64,000 nt of DNA from Pseudomonas sp. AB6 (lineage in GTDB: Bacteria > Pseudomonadota > Gammaproteobacteria > Pseudomonadales > Pseudomonadaceae): the NCBI RefSeq assembly GCF_034314105.1, contig NZ_JAVIWJ010000001.1, positions 2,295,501 through 2,359,500 of the forward strand, written 5' to 3'. Shown here piece by piece: positions 49,161 through 58,326 of the stretch; position 1 is the first letter of the stretch, and each line of letters begins with the position of its first letter. The notes under the pieces were generated by a model, which did no database searches, was not told the origin of the DNA, and saw only the letters and a list, made by a program, of their open reading frames with translations. Both the position numbers and the translations under genes were made by a program.

Positions 49161-50156
49161 ATGAAAGCTTACGCCGCACCGTTCGAGAAGTTCGTCAACC
49201 TGGCCGATGCCCGTCTGGGCACCACCATTGTCTCGGTGACCGATGACTGGTTCGCCGACGCCAACCGCTTGTTCCAGCCCACCCCTGCGGTGTGGAAAGA
49301 AGGCGTGTTTGATGACAACGGCAAATGGATGGACGGCTGGGAGTCACGCCGCAAACGCTTTGAAGGTTACGACACCGCGATCATTCGCTTGGGTGTGCCC
49401 GGCTCGATTAAAGGCGTGGACATCGACACCGCATTCTTCACCGGCAATTATCCGCCATCGGCCTCACTGGAAGCCTGCTTCTTGACCTCCGGCGAGCCGG
49501 ACGAAAAAACCCAATGGACTGAAGTGCTGCCCGCTGTCGAGCTCAAAGGCGACAGCCATCACTACCACGCCATCAACAATGATCAGGCGTACAGCCATTT
49601 GCGTTTCAATATTTACCCGGACGGCGGTGTGGCGCGTTTGCGGGTGTATGGCGTGCCGTTTCGTGATTGGTCAACCGTCGGTGATAGCGAACAGATCGAC
49701 CTCGCCGCAGCATTGAACGGCGGTCGGGCGCTGGCCTGCTCCGATGAACACTTCGGGCGCATGAGCAACATTCTCAATCCTGGCCGTGGCGTGAACATGG
49801 GCGACGGCTGGGAGACCGCACGGCGTCGGACACCGGGCAACGATTGGGTGATCATTGCCTTGGGCCATGCTGGGATGATTGAGCAAGTGGTTGTCGACAC
49901 CCTGCACTTCAAGGGTAATTACCCGGACACCTGCTCGATTCAAGGCGCATTCGTCAAAGGCGGTACCGACAGTCAGATCGAAACCCAGAGCTTGTTCTGG
50001 CGTGAACTGCTGCCGGCACAGAAACTGGAAATGCACGCCGAACACAGCTTTGCCGAACAGATCAAGGCCCTGGGCCCAATCACCCACATCCGCCTGAATG
50101 TATTCCCGGATGGGGGTGTGAGTCGGTTGCGGGTGCTGGGTAAAGTGGCGAAATAG
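49161..50156 (+). CDS. alc: allantoicase
   Basis: Enzyme of 331 residues that splits allantoate into ureidoglycolate and urea. Two jelly-roll repeats are visible: each has a [16 protein letters not shown] / [12 protein letters not shown] block followed by D-x-A-I-I-x-L / D-W-V-I-I-A-L and ends with a [15 protein letters not shown] motif (residues about 154 and 318). [13 protein letters not shown] is the standard N-terminus. Its product feeds allA, the next gene. Confidence 0.95.
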   Translation: MKAYAAPFEKFVNLADARLGTTIVSVTDDWFADANRLFQPTPAVWKEGVFDDNGKWMDGWESRRKRFEGYDTAIIRLGVPGSIKGVDIDTAFFTGNYPPSASLEACFLTSGEPDEKTQWTEVLPAVELKGDSHHYHAINNDQAYSHLRFNIYPDGGVARLRVYGVPFRDWSTVGDSEQIDLAAALNGGRALACSDEHFGRMSNILNPGRGVNMGDGWETARRRTPGNDWVIIALGHAGMIEQVVVDTLHFKGNYPDTCSIQGAFVKGGTDSQIETQSLFWRELLPAQKLEMHAEHSFAEQIKALGPITHIRLNVFPDGGVSRLRVLGKVAK

Positions 50157-50213
50157 CGTCGAGCCCCGCGAATAAATTGAACAAACAACAACGTATTCAG
50201 AGATAAAACCACC

Positions 50214-50714
50214 ATGCGCACCTTAGTGATCGAGCCCCTGACCAAAGAAGCTTTCGCCCCATTCGGTGATGTTATCGAAACCGATGGCAGCGATCACTTC
50301 ATGATCAACAACGGCACGACCATGCGTTTTCACAGGCTGGCAGACGTCGAAACCGCCACGCCGGAGGATAAAGCGATCATCAGTATCTTCCGCGCCGAAG
50401 CGCTGCCGATGCCGTTGACCGTGTGCATGTTGGAACGGCATCCGCTGGGCAGCCAAGCGTTCATACCGCTGCTCGGCCACCCCTTTCTGATCGTGGTCGC
50501 GCCGGTTGGCGATGCACCTGCATCAGAGTTGGTCCGCGCCTTTGTCAGTAATGGCAGGCAGGGCATTAATTACCATCGCGGCGTTTGGCACCACCCGGTG
50601 CTGACGATCGAAAAGCGGGATGACTTCCTGGTGGTTGATCGCAGTGGAACAGGCAATAACTGCGACGAGCATTTTTTCGAGGAGGGTCAGAAATTGATCC
50701 TCGCCCACCAATAA
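50214..50714 (+). CDS. allA: ureidoglycolate lyase
   Basis: Enzyme of 166 residues that releases glyoxylate and the second urea from ureidoglycolate. PLTKEAFAPFGDVIE is the standard N-terminus; MLERHPLGSQAFIPL and NYHRGVWHHPVL hold the conserved His residues of the cupin-like fold. It follows alc after 57 bp and precedes puuD after 52 bp. Confidence 0.94.
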   Translation: MRTLVIEPLTKEAFAPFGDVIETDGSDHFMINNGTTMRFHRLADVETATPEDKAIISIFRAEALPMPLTVCMLERHPLGSQAFIPLLGHPFLIVVAPVGDAPASELVRAFVSNGRQGINYHRGVWHHPVLTIEKRDDFLVVDRSGTGNNCDEHFFEEGQKLILAHQ

Positions 50715-50766
50715 GAAAGGCCTGAACACCCGTAGTGGTGGCCGGCAAGATTCAGAGGTAGATACC

Positions 50767-52056
50767 GTGCAAGCACATTTGATGGAATGGCTGAATCTAA
50801 GCGTGCGTTGGATTCATATGATTACCGGCGTGGCCTGGATCGGCGCCTCGTTCTATTTTGTCTGGCTGGAAAACAACCTGAACCGGGTTAACCCGCGTGA
50901 CGGGCTGGCAGGCGACTTGTGGGCGATTCACGGTGGCGGCATCTACCACCTGGAAAAATACAAACTCGCGCCCCCGACCATGCCGGATAACTTGCACTGG
51001 TTCAAATGGGAAGCGTATTTCACTTGGATGTCCGGAATCGCGTTGCTGTGCGTGGTGTTTTACGCCAACCCGACCCTGTATTTGCTGGCCCCCGGCAGTG
51101 GCCTGACGGGCATTGAAGGCGTGGCTATCGGCATCAGTTCGCTGATCGCCGGTTGGTTCATTTATGAGGCGCTGTGTGATTCTGCGTTGGGCAAACGCCC
51201 TGCCCTGCTCGGCCTAGTGCTGTTCGTGCTGCTGATTGCTGCTGCGTTCGGGTTCAGCAAAATATTCAGCGGACGCGGTGCGTATCTGCACGTCGGCGCC
51301 ATCATCGGCACGATCATGGTCGGTAACGTGTTCCGCGTCATCATGCCGGTGCAAAGAGCATTGGTCGCGGCCATCGCCGAGAACCGCACCCCGGACCCTG
51401 CCCTGCCAGCCAAAGGCTTGCTGCGCTCGCGGCACAACAACTATTTCACCTTGCCCGTGCTGTTCATCATGATCAGCAACCACTTTCCGAGCACCTACGG
51501 CAGCCAGTACAACTGGTTGATCCTGGCCGGTATCGCGGTGATGGCGGTGTTAGTGCGTCACTATTTCAACACCCGTCACAACAGCCATAAATTTGCCTGG
51601 ACCTTACCGGTAGCGGCGCTGGGCATGATCTGCATGGCCTATGTCACGGGGCCGACGCCGATATCGAAAGCCCCAGACGTGGCGGGTCCGGCAAAAATCG
51701 AATACCAACCTCTACCAGAAACCGCGTTGGGGGGCCATAGAGCCGATCCTGCTGCAGCCGTCGCCGCAGCACCCGTCGCGACCCAAGCAGTTGGACCCGA
51801 TTTCAACGCTGTTCACAGCGTGATCAAAGAGCGCTGTGCCGTGTGCCACTCTGCCAACCCCACCAGCCCGTTGTTCAGCGCGGCACCGGCCGGAGTGATG
51901 TTCGACACCGCACAACAAATCCAGCAAATGGCCCCGCGCATTCAAGCTCAGGCAGTTATTTCGCAAGTCATGCCGCTGGGCAACATCACGCAAATGACCC
52001 AAAAAGAACGCGATCTGCTCGGCGCGTGGATCGATCAGGGAGCAAGGACGAACTGA
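50767..52056 (+). CDS. puuD: membrane-bound urate hydroxylase PuuD with cytochrome c domain
   Basis: Oxidises urate to 5-hydroxyisourate and passes electrons to the respiratory chain instead of making H2O2. The 429-residue protein has several membrane helices in the first 300 residues (RWIHMITGVAWIGASFYFVWL and later ones), a Pro/Ala-rich linker, and a C-terminal haem-c domain with CAVCH at about 357-361. The start is the GTG at 50767 with GAGGTA upstream; the ATG five codons later is an alternative. Supplying the urate-oxidising step, it explains the absence of a soluble uricase. Confidence 0.92.
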   Translation: MQAHLMEWLNLSVRWIHMITGVAWIGASFYFVWLENNLNRVNPRDGLAGDLWAIHGGGIYHLEKYKLAPPTMPDNLHWFKWEAYFTWMSGIALLCVVFYANPTLYLLAPGSGLTGIEGVAIGISSLIAGWFIYEALCDSALGKRPALLGLVLFVLLIAAAFGFSKIFSGRGAYLHVGAIIGTIMVGNVFRVIMPVQRALVAAIAENRTPDPALPAKGLLRSRHNNYFTLPVLFIMISNHFPSTYGSQYNWLILAGIAVMAVLVRHYFNTRHNSHKFAWTLPVAALGMICMAYVTGPTPISKAPDVAGPAKIEYQPLPETALGGHRADPAAAVAAAPVATQAVGPDFNAVHSVIKERCAVCHSANPTSPLFSAAPAGVMFDTAQQIQQMAPRIQAQAVISQVMPLGNITQMTQKERDLLGAWIDQGARTN

Positions 52057-52079
52057 AGGAGCACTAGGCTTTAAGCTGC

Positions 52080-52118
52080 AAGCGGCAAGAGCGCTACAGA
52101 TTGGAACGCTTGCCGCTT
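52080..52118. repeat. hairpin repeat between puuD and NCS2 transporter
   Basis: AAGCGGCAAG and CTTGCCGCTT form a 10-bp perfect stem around 19 bases, within a GCTTTAAGCTGCAAGCGGC-type Pseudomonas intergenic repeat. It lies just after the puuD stop. Confidence 0.6.
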
Positions 52119-52168
52119 AGCGCTCCGCTACCCCGCCACTCCCCAAAATAAAAATAACGAGGTGTTGC

Positions 52169-53524
52169 ATGTCCGAGTCAAATCACGCGCGGATTCCAAC
52201 CGCGCCGCCACGACAGCCTTTGCCCCTGCTGCAAATGATTCTGGTGGGCTTGCAACACGTCTTATTGATGTACGGCGGCGCTGTTGCGGTGCCGTTGATC
52301 ATCGGCCAGGCGGCTGGTCTGTCCCGTGAAGAAATCGCCTTTTTGATCAACGCCGACCTATTGGTTGCCGGTATTGCCACGGTGGTGCAGTCGCTGGGCA
52401 TTGGGCCGTTGGGGATTCGCATGCCGATCATGATGGGCGCCAGTTTCGCCGCCGTCGGCAGCATGGTAGCCATGGCGGGCATGCCCGGCGTTGGCCTCAC
52501 CGGGATCTTCGGCGCGACCATCGCCGCCGGTTTTTTCGGGATGCTGATCGCCCCGTTCATGTCGAAAATCGTGCGCTTCTTTCCGCCGCTGGTGACCGGT
52601 ACCGTCATTACCTCCATCGGCTTGTCCTTGTTCCCGGTCGCCGTAAACTGGGCCGGGGGTGGCAGCAAAGCGGTGAGCTTCGGTGAACCGGTCTACCTCG
52701 CGGTAGCGGCCTTGGTGCTGGCGACTATCCTGCTGATCAACCGCTTCATGCGGGGCTTTTGGGTCAACATTTCGGTGCTGATCGGTATGGGCATGGGTTA
52801 TGTGCTCTCGGGTTTGATTGGCATGGTCGACCTCACGGGCCTGGCTCAATCGCCATGGGTCAGGGTGGTCACACCGCTGCATTTCGGCATGCCGGAATTT
52901 CACCTCGCACCGATCTTATCCATGTGCCTGGTGGTGGTAATTATCTTCGTCGAGTCCACTGGAATGTTTCTCGCGCTGGGCAAAATCACCGACCGCGAAG
53001 TCACCCCCGGCATGCTTCGACGCGGCCTGATGTGCGACGCGGCGGCCTCGTTTCTCGCTGGTTTTCTTAATACCTTCACCCACTCGTCGTTCGCCCAAAA
53101 CATCGGTCTGGTGCAAATGACTGGCGTGCGCTGCCGCTACGTGACGGTGGTGGCGGGCGGCTTCCTGATCAGTTTGAGCTTGCTGCCGAAAGCGGCGTTT
53201 CTGGTGGCATCCATTCCACCTGCGGTGCTAGGCGGCGCGGCCATCGCCATGTTTGGCATGGTGGCTGCGACAGGGATTAAGATCCTTCAAGAAGCCGACA
53301 TCGGTGACCGACGTAACCAATTACTGGTCGCCGTCAGCATCGGCATGGGCTTGATCCCAGTGGTACGACCGGAGTTCTTCGCGCACCTGCCATTATGGAT
53401 GGGGCCGATTACCCACAGCGGCATCGCCCTCGCCGCACTCAGTGCAGTGTTGTTGAACTTGCTGTTCAACGTACTCGGGGGGGCTGAGCGCGAAGCCATG
53501 AACAAGGCTGCGCACCCGCATTGA
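52169..53524 (+). CDS. NCS2 urate/xanthine transporter
   Basis: Inner-membrane uptake protein of 451 residues with about 14 hydrophobic segments. LVGLQHVLLMYGGAVAVPLIIGQAAGLS and IFVESTGMFLALGKITDREVTP are signatures of the xanthine/urate branch of NCS2 (UacT, PbuX, UapA); the QNIGLVQMTGV motif is also present (SFAQNIGLVQMTGVRCRYV). The substrate is probably urate or xanthine given its place beside puuD. A GACGGAC/GTCCGTC hairpin follows. Confidence 0.9.
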   Translation: MSESNHARIPTAPPRQPLPLLQMILVGLQHVLLMYGGAVAVPLIIGQAAGLSREEIAFLINADLLVAGIATVVQSLGIGPLGIRMPIMMGASFAAVGSMVAMAGMPGVGLTGIFGATIAAGFFGMLIAPFMSKIVRFFPPLVTGTVITSIGLSLFPVAVNWAGGGSKAVSFGEPVYLAVAALVLATILLINRFMRGFWVNISVLIGMGMGYVLSGLIGMVDLTGLAQSPWVRVVTPLHFGMPEFHLAPILSMCLVVVIIFVESTGMFLALGKITDREVTPGMLRRGLMCDAAASFLAGFLNTFTHSSFAQNIGLVQMTGVRCRYVTVVAGGFLISLSLLPKAAFLVASIPPAVLGGAAIAMFGMVAATGIKILQEADIGDRRNQLLVAVSIGMGLIPVVRPEFFAHLPLWMGPITHSGIALAALSAVLLNLLFNVLGGAEREAMNKAAHPH

Positions 53525-53564
53525 TCGCCTCTAGCTAAACCACCTGAAACAGATCGCCTCGGCT

Positions 53565-53586
53565 GACGGACCGTTGCTTGTCCGTC
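53565..53586 (+). terminator. hairpin after NCS2 transporter
   Basis: GACGGAC / GTCCGTC (7 bp, 8-base loop), 40 bases after the stop. No T-run follows, so termination is uncertain. Confidence 0.45.
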
Positions 53587-53698
53587 GGTCATGGCGAAGC
53601 CATGTCAAAAATTCACCCTTGAAACAGCGGAAAAAAAGCGCCGTCACAGAGCGCTACTTAATAAAAACCAAGCCACTCAACCCCTGGGAGCAACCCGC

Positions 53699-54499
53699 AT
53701 GACTCTTATTTTTTCTCGCCTGGTCGCCAGCAGCCTGATCGCTGCCGGTATCCTGTTCGCTGCCGGCCAAACCATGGCCGGCGACCTTGTGCAATGGCAA
53801 AGCAACAGCCTGACGTATCTGTGGGGCCAGAACTACGCCGTCAACCCGGAAACACAACAGACCTTCACCTTCGAACATGCTGACGGCTGGAAGTACGGCG
53901 ATAACTTTCTGTTTGTCGACAACACGTTTTACAACGGCAAACCGGACAGCCAAGTCGGTCATTTCGGGATGTATGGCGAGTTCACCCCGCGCCTGTCACT
54001 GGGCAAGATTTTTGGTCAGAAATTCGAGTTCGGTCCGATCAAAGACGTGCTGCTAGCGATGACGTATGAGTTTGGCAAAGGCAACGTCGAGTCCTATCTG
54101 ATAGGTCCGGGTTTCGACCTGGCGATTCCGGGCTTCGACTACTTTCAACTGAACTTCTTCCAGCGTCATCCTGACGGTACGCGACCGGGGAACAATGTGT
54201 GGCAGATAACGCCTGTTTGGTCCTACACCATTCCAGTACGCGGGTCGGACATACTAATTGATGGTTTCATGGACTGGGTCGTGGATAACGACAACAACGC
54301 TCGCGGTACTTACCACGCTAACTTGCACTTCAATCCGCAGATTAAATATGACTTGGGTAAAGCCATGAGCCTGGGCGAAAAGCAGCTGTATGTCGGTGTC
54401 GAATATGACTATTGGAGCAACAAATACGGGATTGAAAATAGCAAGAATTTCGATACTAACCAAAACACAGCGAGCTTATTGGTTAAAGTGATGTTCTGA
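53699..54499 (+). CDS. OmpK/Tsx-type outer-membrane channel
   Basis: A 266-residue outer-membrane beta-barrel with a signal peptide (about residues 5-26, ending TMA). The start at 53699 has GGGAG 7 bases upstream. The barrel shows alternating strands, WQSNSLTYLWGQNYAVNP at the mature N-terminus and a C-terminal aromatic residue (KVMF), as required for assembly. The family includes the Tsx nucleoside channel. Its location suggests uptake of nucleosides or bases, to feed this cluster; specificity is inferred. Confidence 0.88.
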   Translation: MTLIFSRLVASSLIAAGILFAAGQTMAGDLVQWQSNSLTYLWGQNYAVNPETQQTFTFEHADGWKYGDNFLFVDNTFYNGKPDSQVGHFGMYGEFTPRLSLGKIFGQKFEFGPIKDVLLAMTYEFGKGNVESYLIGPGFDLAIPGFDYFQLNFFQRHPDGTRPGNNVWQITPVWSYTIPVRGSDILIDGFMDWVVDNDNNARGTYHANLHFNPQIKYDLGKAMSLGEKQLYVGVEYDYWSNKYGIENSKNFDTNQNTASLLVKVMF

Positions 54500-54529
54500 T
54501 TCCTGACGCCATTTCGCAGGTAAGCCGAC

Positions 54530-54565
54530 TCCCACAGGATGCGTGCCATTACGCAAACTGTGGGA
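54530..54565. repeat. REP-like nested hairpin
   Basis: TCCCACAG pairs with CTGTGGGA, and within it GCGT with ACGC. It is 30 bases after the porin stop and resembles the Pseudomonas CCCACAG-type repeat. It could end the porin transcript. Confidence 0.65.
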
Positions 54566-54670
54566 AATTCTAAGTTGGGAGCGACGCGCAGTGCCGGGCA
54601 TTCTTGAGACTGCCGTAAAGCCGGTGCTACCATGCGCAACCGTCGGCACTGGCAAGGAATTTTCTGGTTT

Positions 54671-55279
54671 ATGAGCAGCATTCGCGAGCGAAACAAAGAA
54701 CTGATCCTTAACGCAGCCAGTGAAGAGTTCGCCGACAAGGGCTTCGCCGCCACTAAAACCAGCGACATCGCGGCTAAGGCCGGGCTGCCAAAGCCCAATG
54801 TTTACTACTACTTCAAATCCAAAGAAAACCTCTACCGCGAGGTGCTCGAAAGTATCATTGAGCCTATCCTGCAAGCTTCAACGCCCTTTAATCGGGACGG
54901 TGTGCCGGCCGAGGTACTCAGCGGCTACATCCGCTCGAAAATTCGGATCTCCCGCGACCTGCCCCACGCTTCAAAAGTATTTGCCAGCGAAATCATGCAT
55001 GGCGCCCCGCACTTGACCGCCGAACAAGTCGGGCAGCTCAACGAGCAGGCAAAGTACAACATCGAATGCATCCAGTCCTGGATCGACAGCGGCCAAATTG
55101 CCCCGCTGGACCCCCACCACCTGATGTTCACCATCTGGGCGGCGACCCAAACCTACGCCGACTTCGACTGGCAAATCTCCACGGTTACCGGCAAACCAAA
55201 ACTCGAAGACAGCGACTATGACGCCGCCGCCGAGACCATCATCAGGTTGGTGCTCAAGGGTTGTGAGCTCGACAAATAG
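54671..55279 (+). CDS. TetR-family regulator, RutR-like
   Basis: A 202-residue transcription factor with an N-terminal TetR helix-turn-helix (about residues 5-55; ILNAASEEFADKGFAATKTSDIAAKAGLPKPNVYYYF, in part) and a C-terminal domain resembling the RutR/YcdC group, which respond to uracil and related compounds (FASEIMHGAPHL, TIWAATQTYADFDWQI). An upstream ATG at 54632 would add 13 residues. It lies between the porin and the urea transporter; effector may be a base or pathway product. Confidence 0.85.
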   Translation: MSSIRERNKELILNAASEEFADKGFAATKTSDIAAKAGLPKPNVYYYFKSKENLYREVLESIIEPILQASTPFNRDGVPAEVLSGYIRSKIRISRDLPHASKVFASEIMHGAPHLTAEQVGQLNEQAKYNIECIQSWIDSGQIAPLDPHHLMFTIWAATQTYADFDWQISTVTGKPKLEDSDYDAAAETIIRLVLKGCELDK

Positions 55280-55302
55280 GCTTATTGATTAAAAGATAAT
55301 TT

Positions 55303-55334
55303 TGTAGGAGCTGCCGACGGCTAAGATTCGAGGC
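55303..55334. repeat. single REP-type repeat unit
   Basis: The TGTAGGAGCTGCCGACGGCT unit of the common Pseudomonas REP family occurs once, just after the TetR gene. No partner unit lies close by. Confidence 0.55.
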
Positions 55335-55447
55335 CTTGTGTTTACTGCGTGAACACGCGGTGTTGCAGGCGGGGCAGCATTTTCACAGACAGAAAAATGG
55401 TTTGACCAAGGTGACTGGTCGTGAATACACTTCGCCCACGACAAATA

Positions 55448-55457
55448 TTGTATACAA
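55448..55457 (+). promoter_or_regulatory. GntR-type operator before the urea transporter
   Basis: TTGTATACAA, identical to the puuE site, is followed by TATAAAAAT as -10 and ends 33 bp before the start codon. It links the urea transporter to the purine cluster regulator. Confidence 0.62.
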
Positions 55458-55490
55458 CTATAAAAATAATTGATCACAAAAAAATATCTC

Positions 55491-56357
55491 ATGAACCAAA
55501 TTTCTTGCCCGGACTGGGCTGAAGCCATCCTCAATGGCTTCAGCCAAGTTCTACTACAACGTCATCCTTCTTGCGGACTGCTTTGCCTCCTTGCAATTCT
55601 TCTCACCGCACCCGCGTTGCTCGGCGGCGCGTTACTCGGTGCGATAGCTGGTTTACTCACCGCACAACAGCGCGGCTATGATAAAGCCGAGCGCCAGGCC
55701 GGGCTCTACAGTTATAACGGAGTGTTGATAGGCGTGTTGCTGTGCCATCAACTGCCTTGGTCACCCCTGGTGCCATTGCTGATTATTGCCTGCGGCGGTT
55801 TGAGCGCAATGTTCATGCACCACTGGCTGGAGCACACCAAGCAGGCGCACTGCCTGAAGGTTTACACCACGCCGTTTGTGCTGATCAGCTGGCTGCTACT
55901 CGCTTTTGTGATGCCGCATATACCCGCAGAAAACACTGGCAGCACATTACTAAACGCCGTGCCTCAGGGCCTGGGCCAAGTATTTTTGCTCGATCAGCCA
56001 CTGGCAGGGCTGATGATCGGCGCTGGACTGCTCATTGCTGATCGACGCGCAGCCTTTTGGGCCTTGCTTGGCTGCATCGGTGGAATCGCCGTCGCGCTTT
56101 TACAAAATGAACCCTCTAGCGCGCTGTTAGGGCTTGCCAGCTATAACCCGGCACTGGCCGGTCTGGCGTTCAGTCATCAGCGCAATAGACCATGGCTGCC
56201 TATATTCGCCATCGCTTTGGCGATTGTCTTGCAGCCGGGATTTTCACAGTTGGGACTACCGACCTTGACCGCTCCGTTTGTGCTTGCCTGCTGGCTGGTT
56301 CAGGCAAGCGCTCGCTTGCTGCGACAGTCGGCGTCCGATCACCGCTTGCGCTGGTGA
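55491..56357 (+). CDS. urea transporter (UT family)
   Basis: A 288-residue membrane protein of the urea transporter (UT-A/UT-B) family, a channel-like protein for urea. The start at 55491 (MNQISCPDW) is an ATG; the longer frame begins with TTG. LLGGALLGAIAGLLTAQ and GLYSYNGVLIGVLL (the YNGVLxG filter motif) are visible, with a second internally repeated LASYNPALAGLAF. Urea is the end product of the alc and allA steps, so export or uptake of urea fits its position. No urease is in the window. Confidence 0.88.
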   Translation: MNQISCPDWAEAILNGFSQVLLQRHPSCGLLCLLAILLTAPALLGGALLGAIAGLLTAQQRGYDKAERQAGLYSYNGVLIGVLLCHQLPWSPLVPLLIIACGGLSAMFMHHWLEHTKQAHCLKVYTTPFVLISWLLLAFVMPHIPAENTGSTLLNAVPQGLGQVFLLDQPLAGLMIGAGLLIADRRAAFWALLGCIGGIAVALLQNEPSSALLGLASYNPALAGLAFSHQRNRPWLPIFAIALAIVLQPGFSQLGLPTLTAPFVLACWLVQASARLLRQSASDHRLRW

Positions 56358-56402
56358 GCCGAAAGCTCCAGGCTTTGCGAATATTCACTTTGGAATTGAC
56401 CC

Positions 56403-57236
56403 ATGGACAGCAACACCGGCTGGCGGGAACAGCTACGCATCATCATTTTCCACACAGACACTGCCGCGGGCCGTCGCTTCGACACGGCCTTGTTGCTGAT
56501 CATCTTATGCAGCCTATTCATCGTCATCATCGACAGTATCGACAGCATTCATCGCCACTACATCGATTTCTTTTCCTATATCGAGTGGGGCTTTACCATC
56601 GTATTCGCTATCGAGTATGCCCTGCGGTTGTATTGCTCACCGAAACCAATGCGTTATGCCTTCAGCTTTTATGGGCTAGTCGATCTGCTGGCAATTTTGC
56701 CGGGAATCCTTGCGCTGTATTACGCTGATGCACAATATTTGCTGATCATTCGAATCATTCGGATGCTGCGAATCTTTCGAGTGCTCAAGCTTAGTCCCTA
56801 CTTGAAACAAGCCAACTTCTTGCTGCTGGCATTGCGCGGCAGCAAGCAAAAAATCATTGTGTTTCTCGCCACGATTTCCACCTTGGTGATCATATTTGGC
56901 ACGTTAATGTATGTGATCGAAGGGCCGGAGAATGGTTACACCAGTATTCCGGTCGGCATCTATTGGGCCATTGTCACGATGACCACCGTCGGCTTCGGCG
57001 ATATCGTACCGAAGACGCCAGCAGGACAAATGTTAGCGTCGCTGTTGATGATTACCGGTTATTCAATCATTGCCGTGCCCACTGGCATTTTCACTGCCGA
57101 ACTGGCCAACGCCATGCGCGGTGGCGACCTTGAACATCAATGCCCGGTGTGTGCCAAATCCAACCACGAAAATGAAGCGTCGTTCTGCGCTCGTTGCGGC
57201 AATGCGCTGTTTCCAAAAGTTGAGGAGCAGGTATAA
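56403..57236 (+). CDS. voltage-gated potassium channel with C-terminal zinc ribbon
   Basis: A 277-residue six-helix ion channel. S4 is clear (RIIRMLRIFRVLK, Arg or Lys every third residue, about 117-130), the pore has MTTVGFGD, near 198-205, the potassium selectivity filter. After S6 a short cytosolic tail contains CPVC...CARCG, a C-x2-C-x11-C-x2-C zinc ribbon, near residues 245-263. This tail is unusual for a Kv channel. It follows the urea transporter after 45 bp and may be cotranscribed, though no shared function is apparent. Confidence 0.9.
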   Translation: MDSNTGWREQLRIIIFHTDTAAGRRFDTALLLIILCSLFIVIIDSIDSIHRHYIDFFSYIEWGFTIVFAIEYALRLYCSPKPMRYAFSFYGLVDLLAILPGILALYYADAQYLLIIRIIRMLRIFRVLKLSPYLKQANFLLLALRGSKQKIIVFLATISTLVIIFGTLMYVIEGPENGYTSIPVGIYWAIVTMTTVGFGDIVPKTPAGQMLASLLMITGYSIIAVPTGIFTAELANAMRGGDLEHQCPVCAKSNHENEASFCARCGNALFPKVEEQV

Positions 57237-57388
57237 GCACATTCGTTTTTAATATTTTAAAAGCGGCACGGCATCCAGCTATCGTCGCGCGTATCCACTT
57301 TGCGGATGACAAAATTTTCGAAGCCAATGAGCGAGACCCTACGCCGACTGTGTGAAACCGTAGCCCGCGAGGGTCGATTTTGTGCAGG

Positions 57389-58282
57389 TTATTTGCCCCG
57401 CATAGCCGCCGTTAATTTATCCACGTTGTAGCGAAACATCTGTGCATAAGTCGCCGCTGGGCCATCCGCAGGGGATAGTGCTTCGACGTAAAGTTCACCG
57501 CCGGGTTGGGCGCCGCTGGCGGCTGCGATTTGTTTGACTAGGCGCGGATCACCAGAGTTTTCGAAGAAATAAGCGCTGACGTGCTCGCTCTTGATCTGAC
57601 GAATCAACTTTGAAACGTCGGCCGCCGACGGCTCCGCTTCGGTTGAAAAACCCACTGGTGAAAGGAAGGTCACGCCGTACGCATCGCCGAAATAACCGAA
57701 TGCGTCATGGGAAGTCAGAACTTTGCGCTGAGCCGGAGGAATCGCTCGGACTTGAGCGCGAGCGTAGGCATCGAGCTCTTGCAATTGGGCGATATAACGG
57801 TCGCCGTTGGCTTGATACACACTGGCGCCATCAGGGTCTGCCTTCTTCAGCGCAGCAATGATATTGCGTGCGTAAACCACACCATTGGCTGCGCTGTTCC
57901 AAGCATGCGGGTCAGTGACGCGCTTGCCGTCTTCTTCCATACTGCGGGTTTTAATGCCGGTAGATAGCACCACAGGCTCACCGCGATAACCAGACGCTTT
58001 TATCAAGCGATCCAGCCAACCTTCCAGATTCAAACCACTGACGAACGCCAGATCGGCGTTTTTCAGTGCCTGAGCGGCGGCCGGGGTTGGCTCGTACACA
58101 TGCGGGTCGCCATTGGGGCCAATCAGCGAAGTGACGTGAACCCGATCACCGCCAACGTTGTGCACCATATCGGCAATGACAGTGAAGGAAGCCACCGCTT
58201 CTAGCGGTTTGGCCGAAACGAAACTAGAAAAAACGGACAGCATAATGGCTGCCACGGCGCCCGATAGCATTGGTTGTTTCAT
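57389..58282 (-). CDS. zinc ABC transporter periplasmic binding protein
   Basis: A 297-residue exported metal-binding protein (signal peptide about residues 1-24). Metal-binding His residues of the cluster A-I family appear in GDPHVYEP, DPHAWNS and SHDAFGYFG. It lacks the long His-rich loop of ZnuA, which points to an AztC-like branch. It is the last gene of an operon with the permease (44 bp away) and the ATPase. A Zur-type box upstream of the operon indicates zinc control. Confidence 0.9.
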   Translation of the reverse strand: MKQPMLSGAVAAIMLSVFSSFVSAKPLEAVASFTVIADMVHNVGGDRVHVTSLIGPNGDPHVYEPTPAAAQALKNADLAFVSGLNLEGWLDRLIKASGYRGEPVVLSTGIKTRSMEEDGKRVTDPHAWNSAANGVVYARNIIAALKKADPDGASVYQANGDRYIAQLQELDAYARAQVRAIPPAQRKVLTSHDAFGYFGDAYGVTFLSPVGFSTEAEPSAADVSKLIRQIKSEHVSAYFFENSGDPRLVKQIAAASGAQPGGELYVEALSPADGPAATYAQMFRYNVDKLTAAMRGK

Positions 58283-58326
58283 GTTGATCCTCGAAGTGCG
58301 TTAAGAAACAGCGTTAGGACGTTGGG

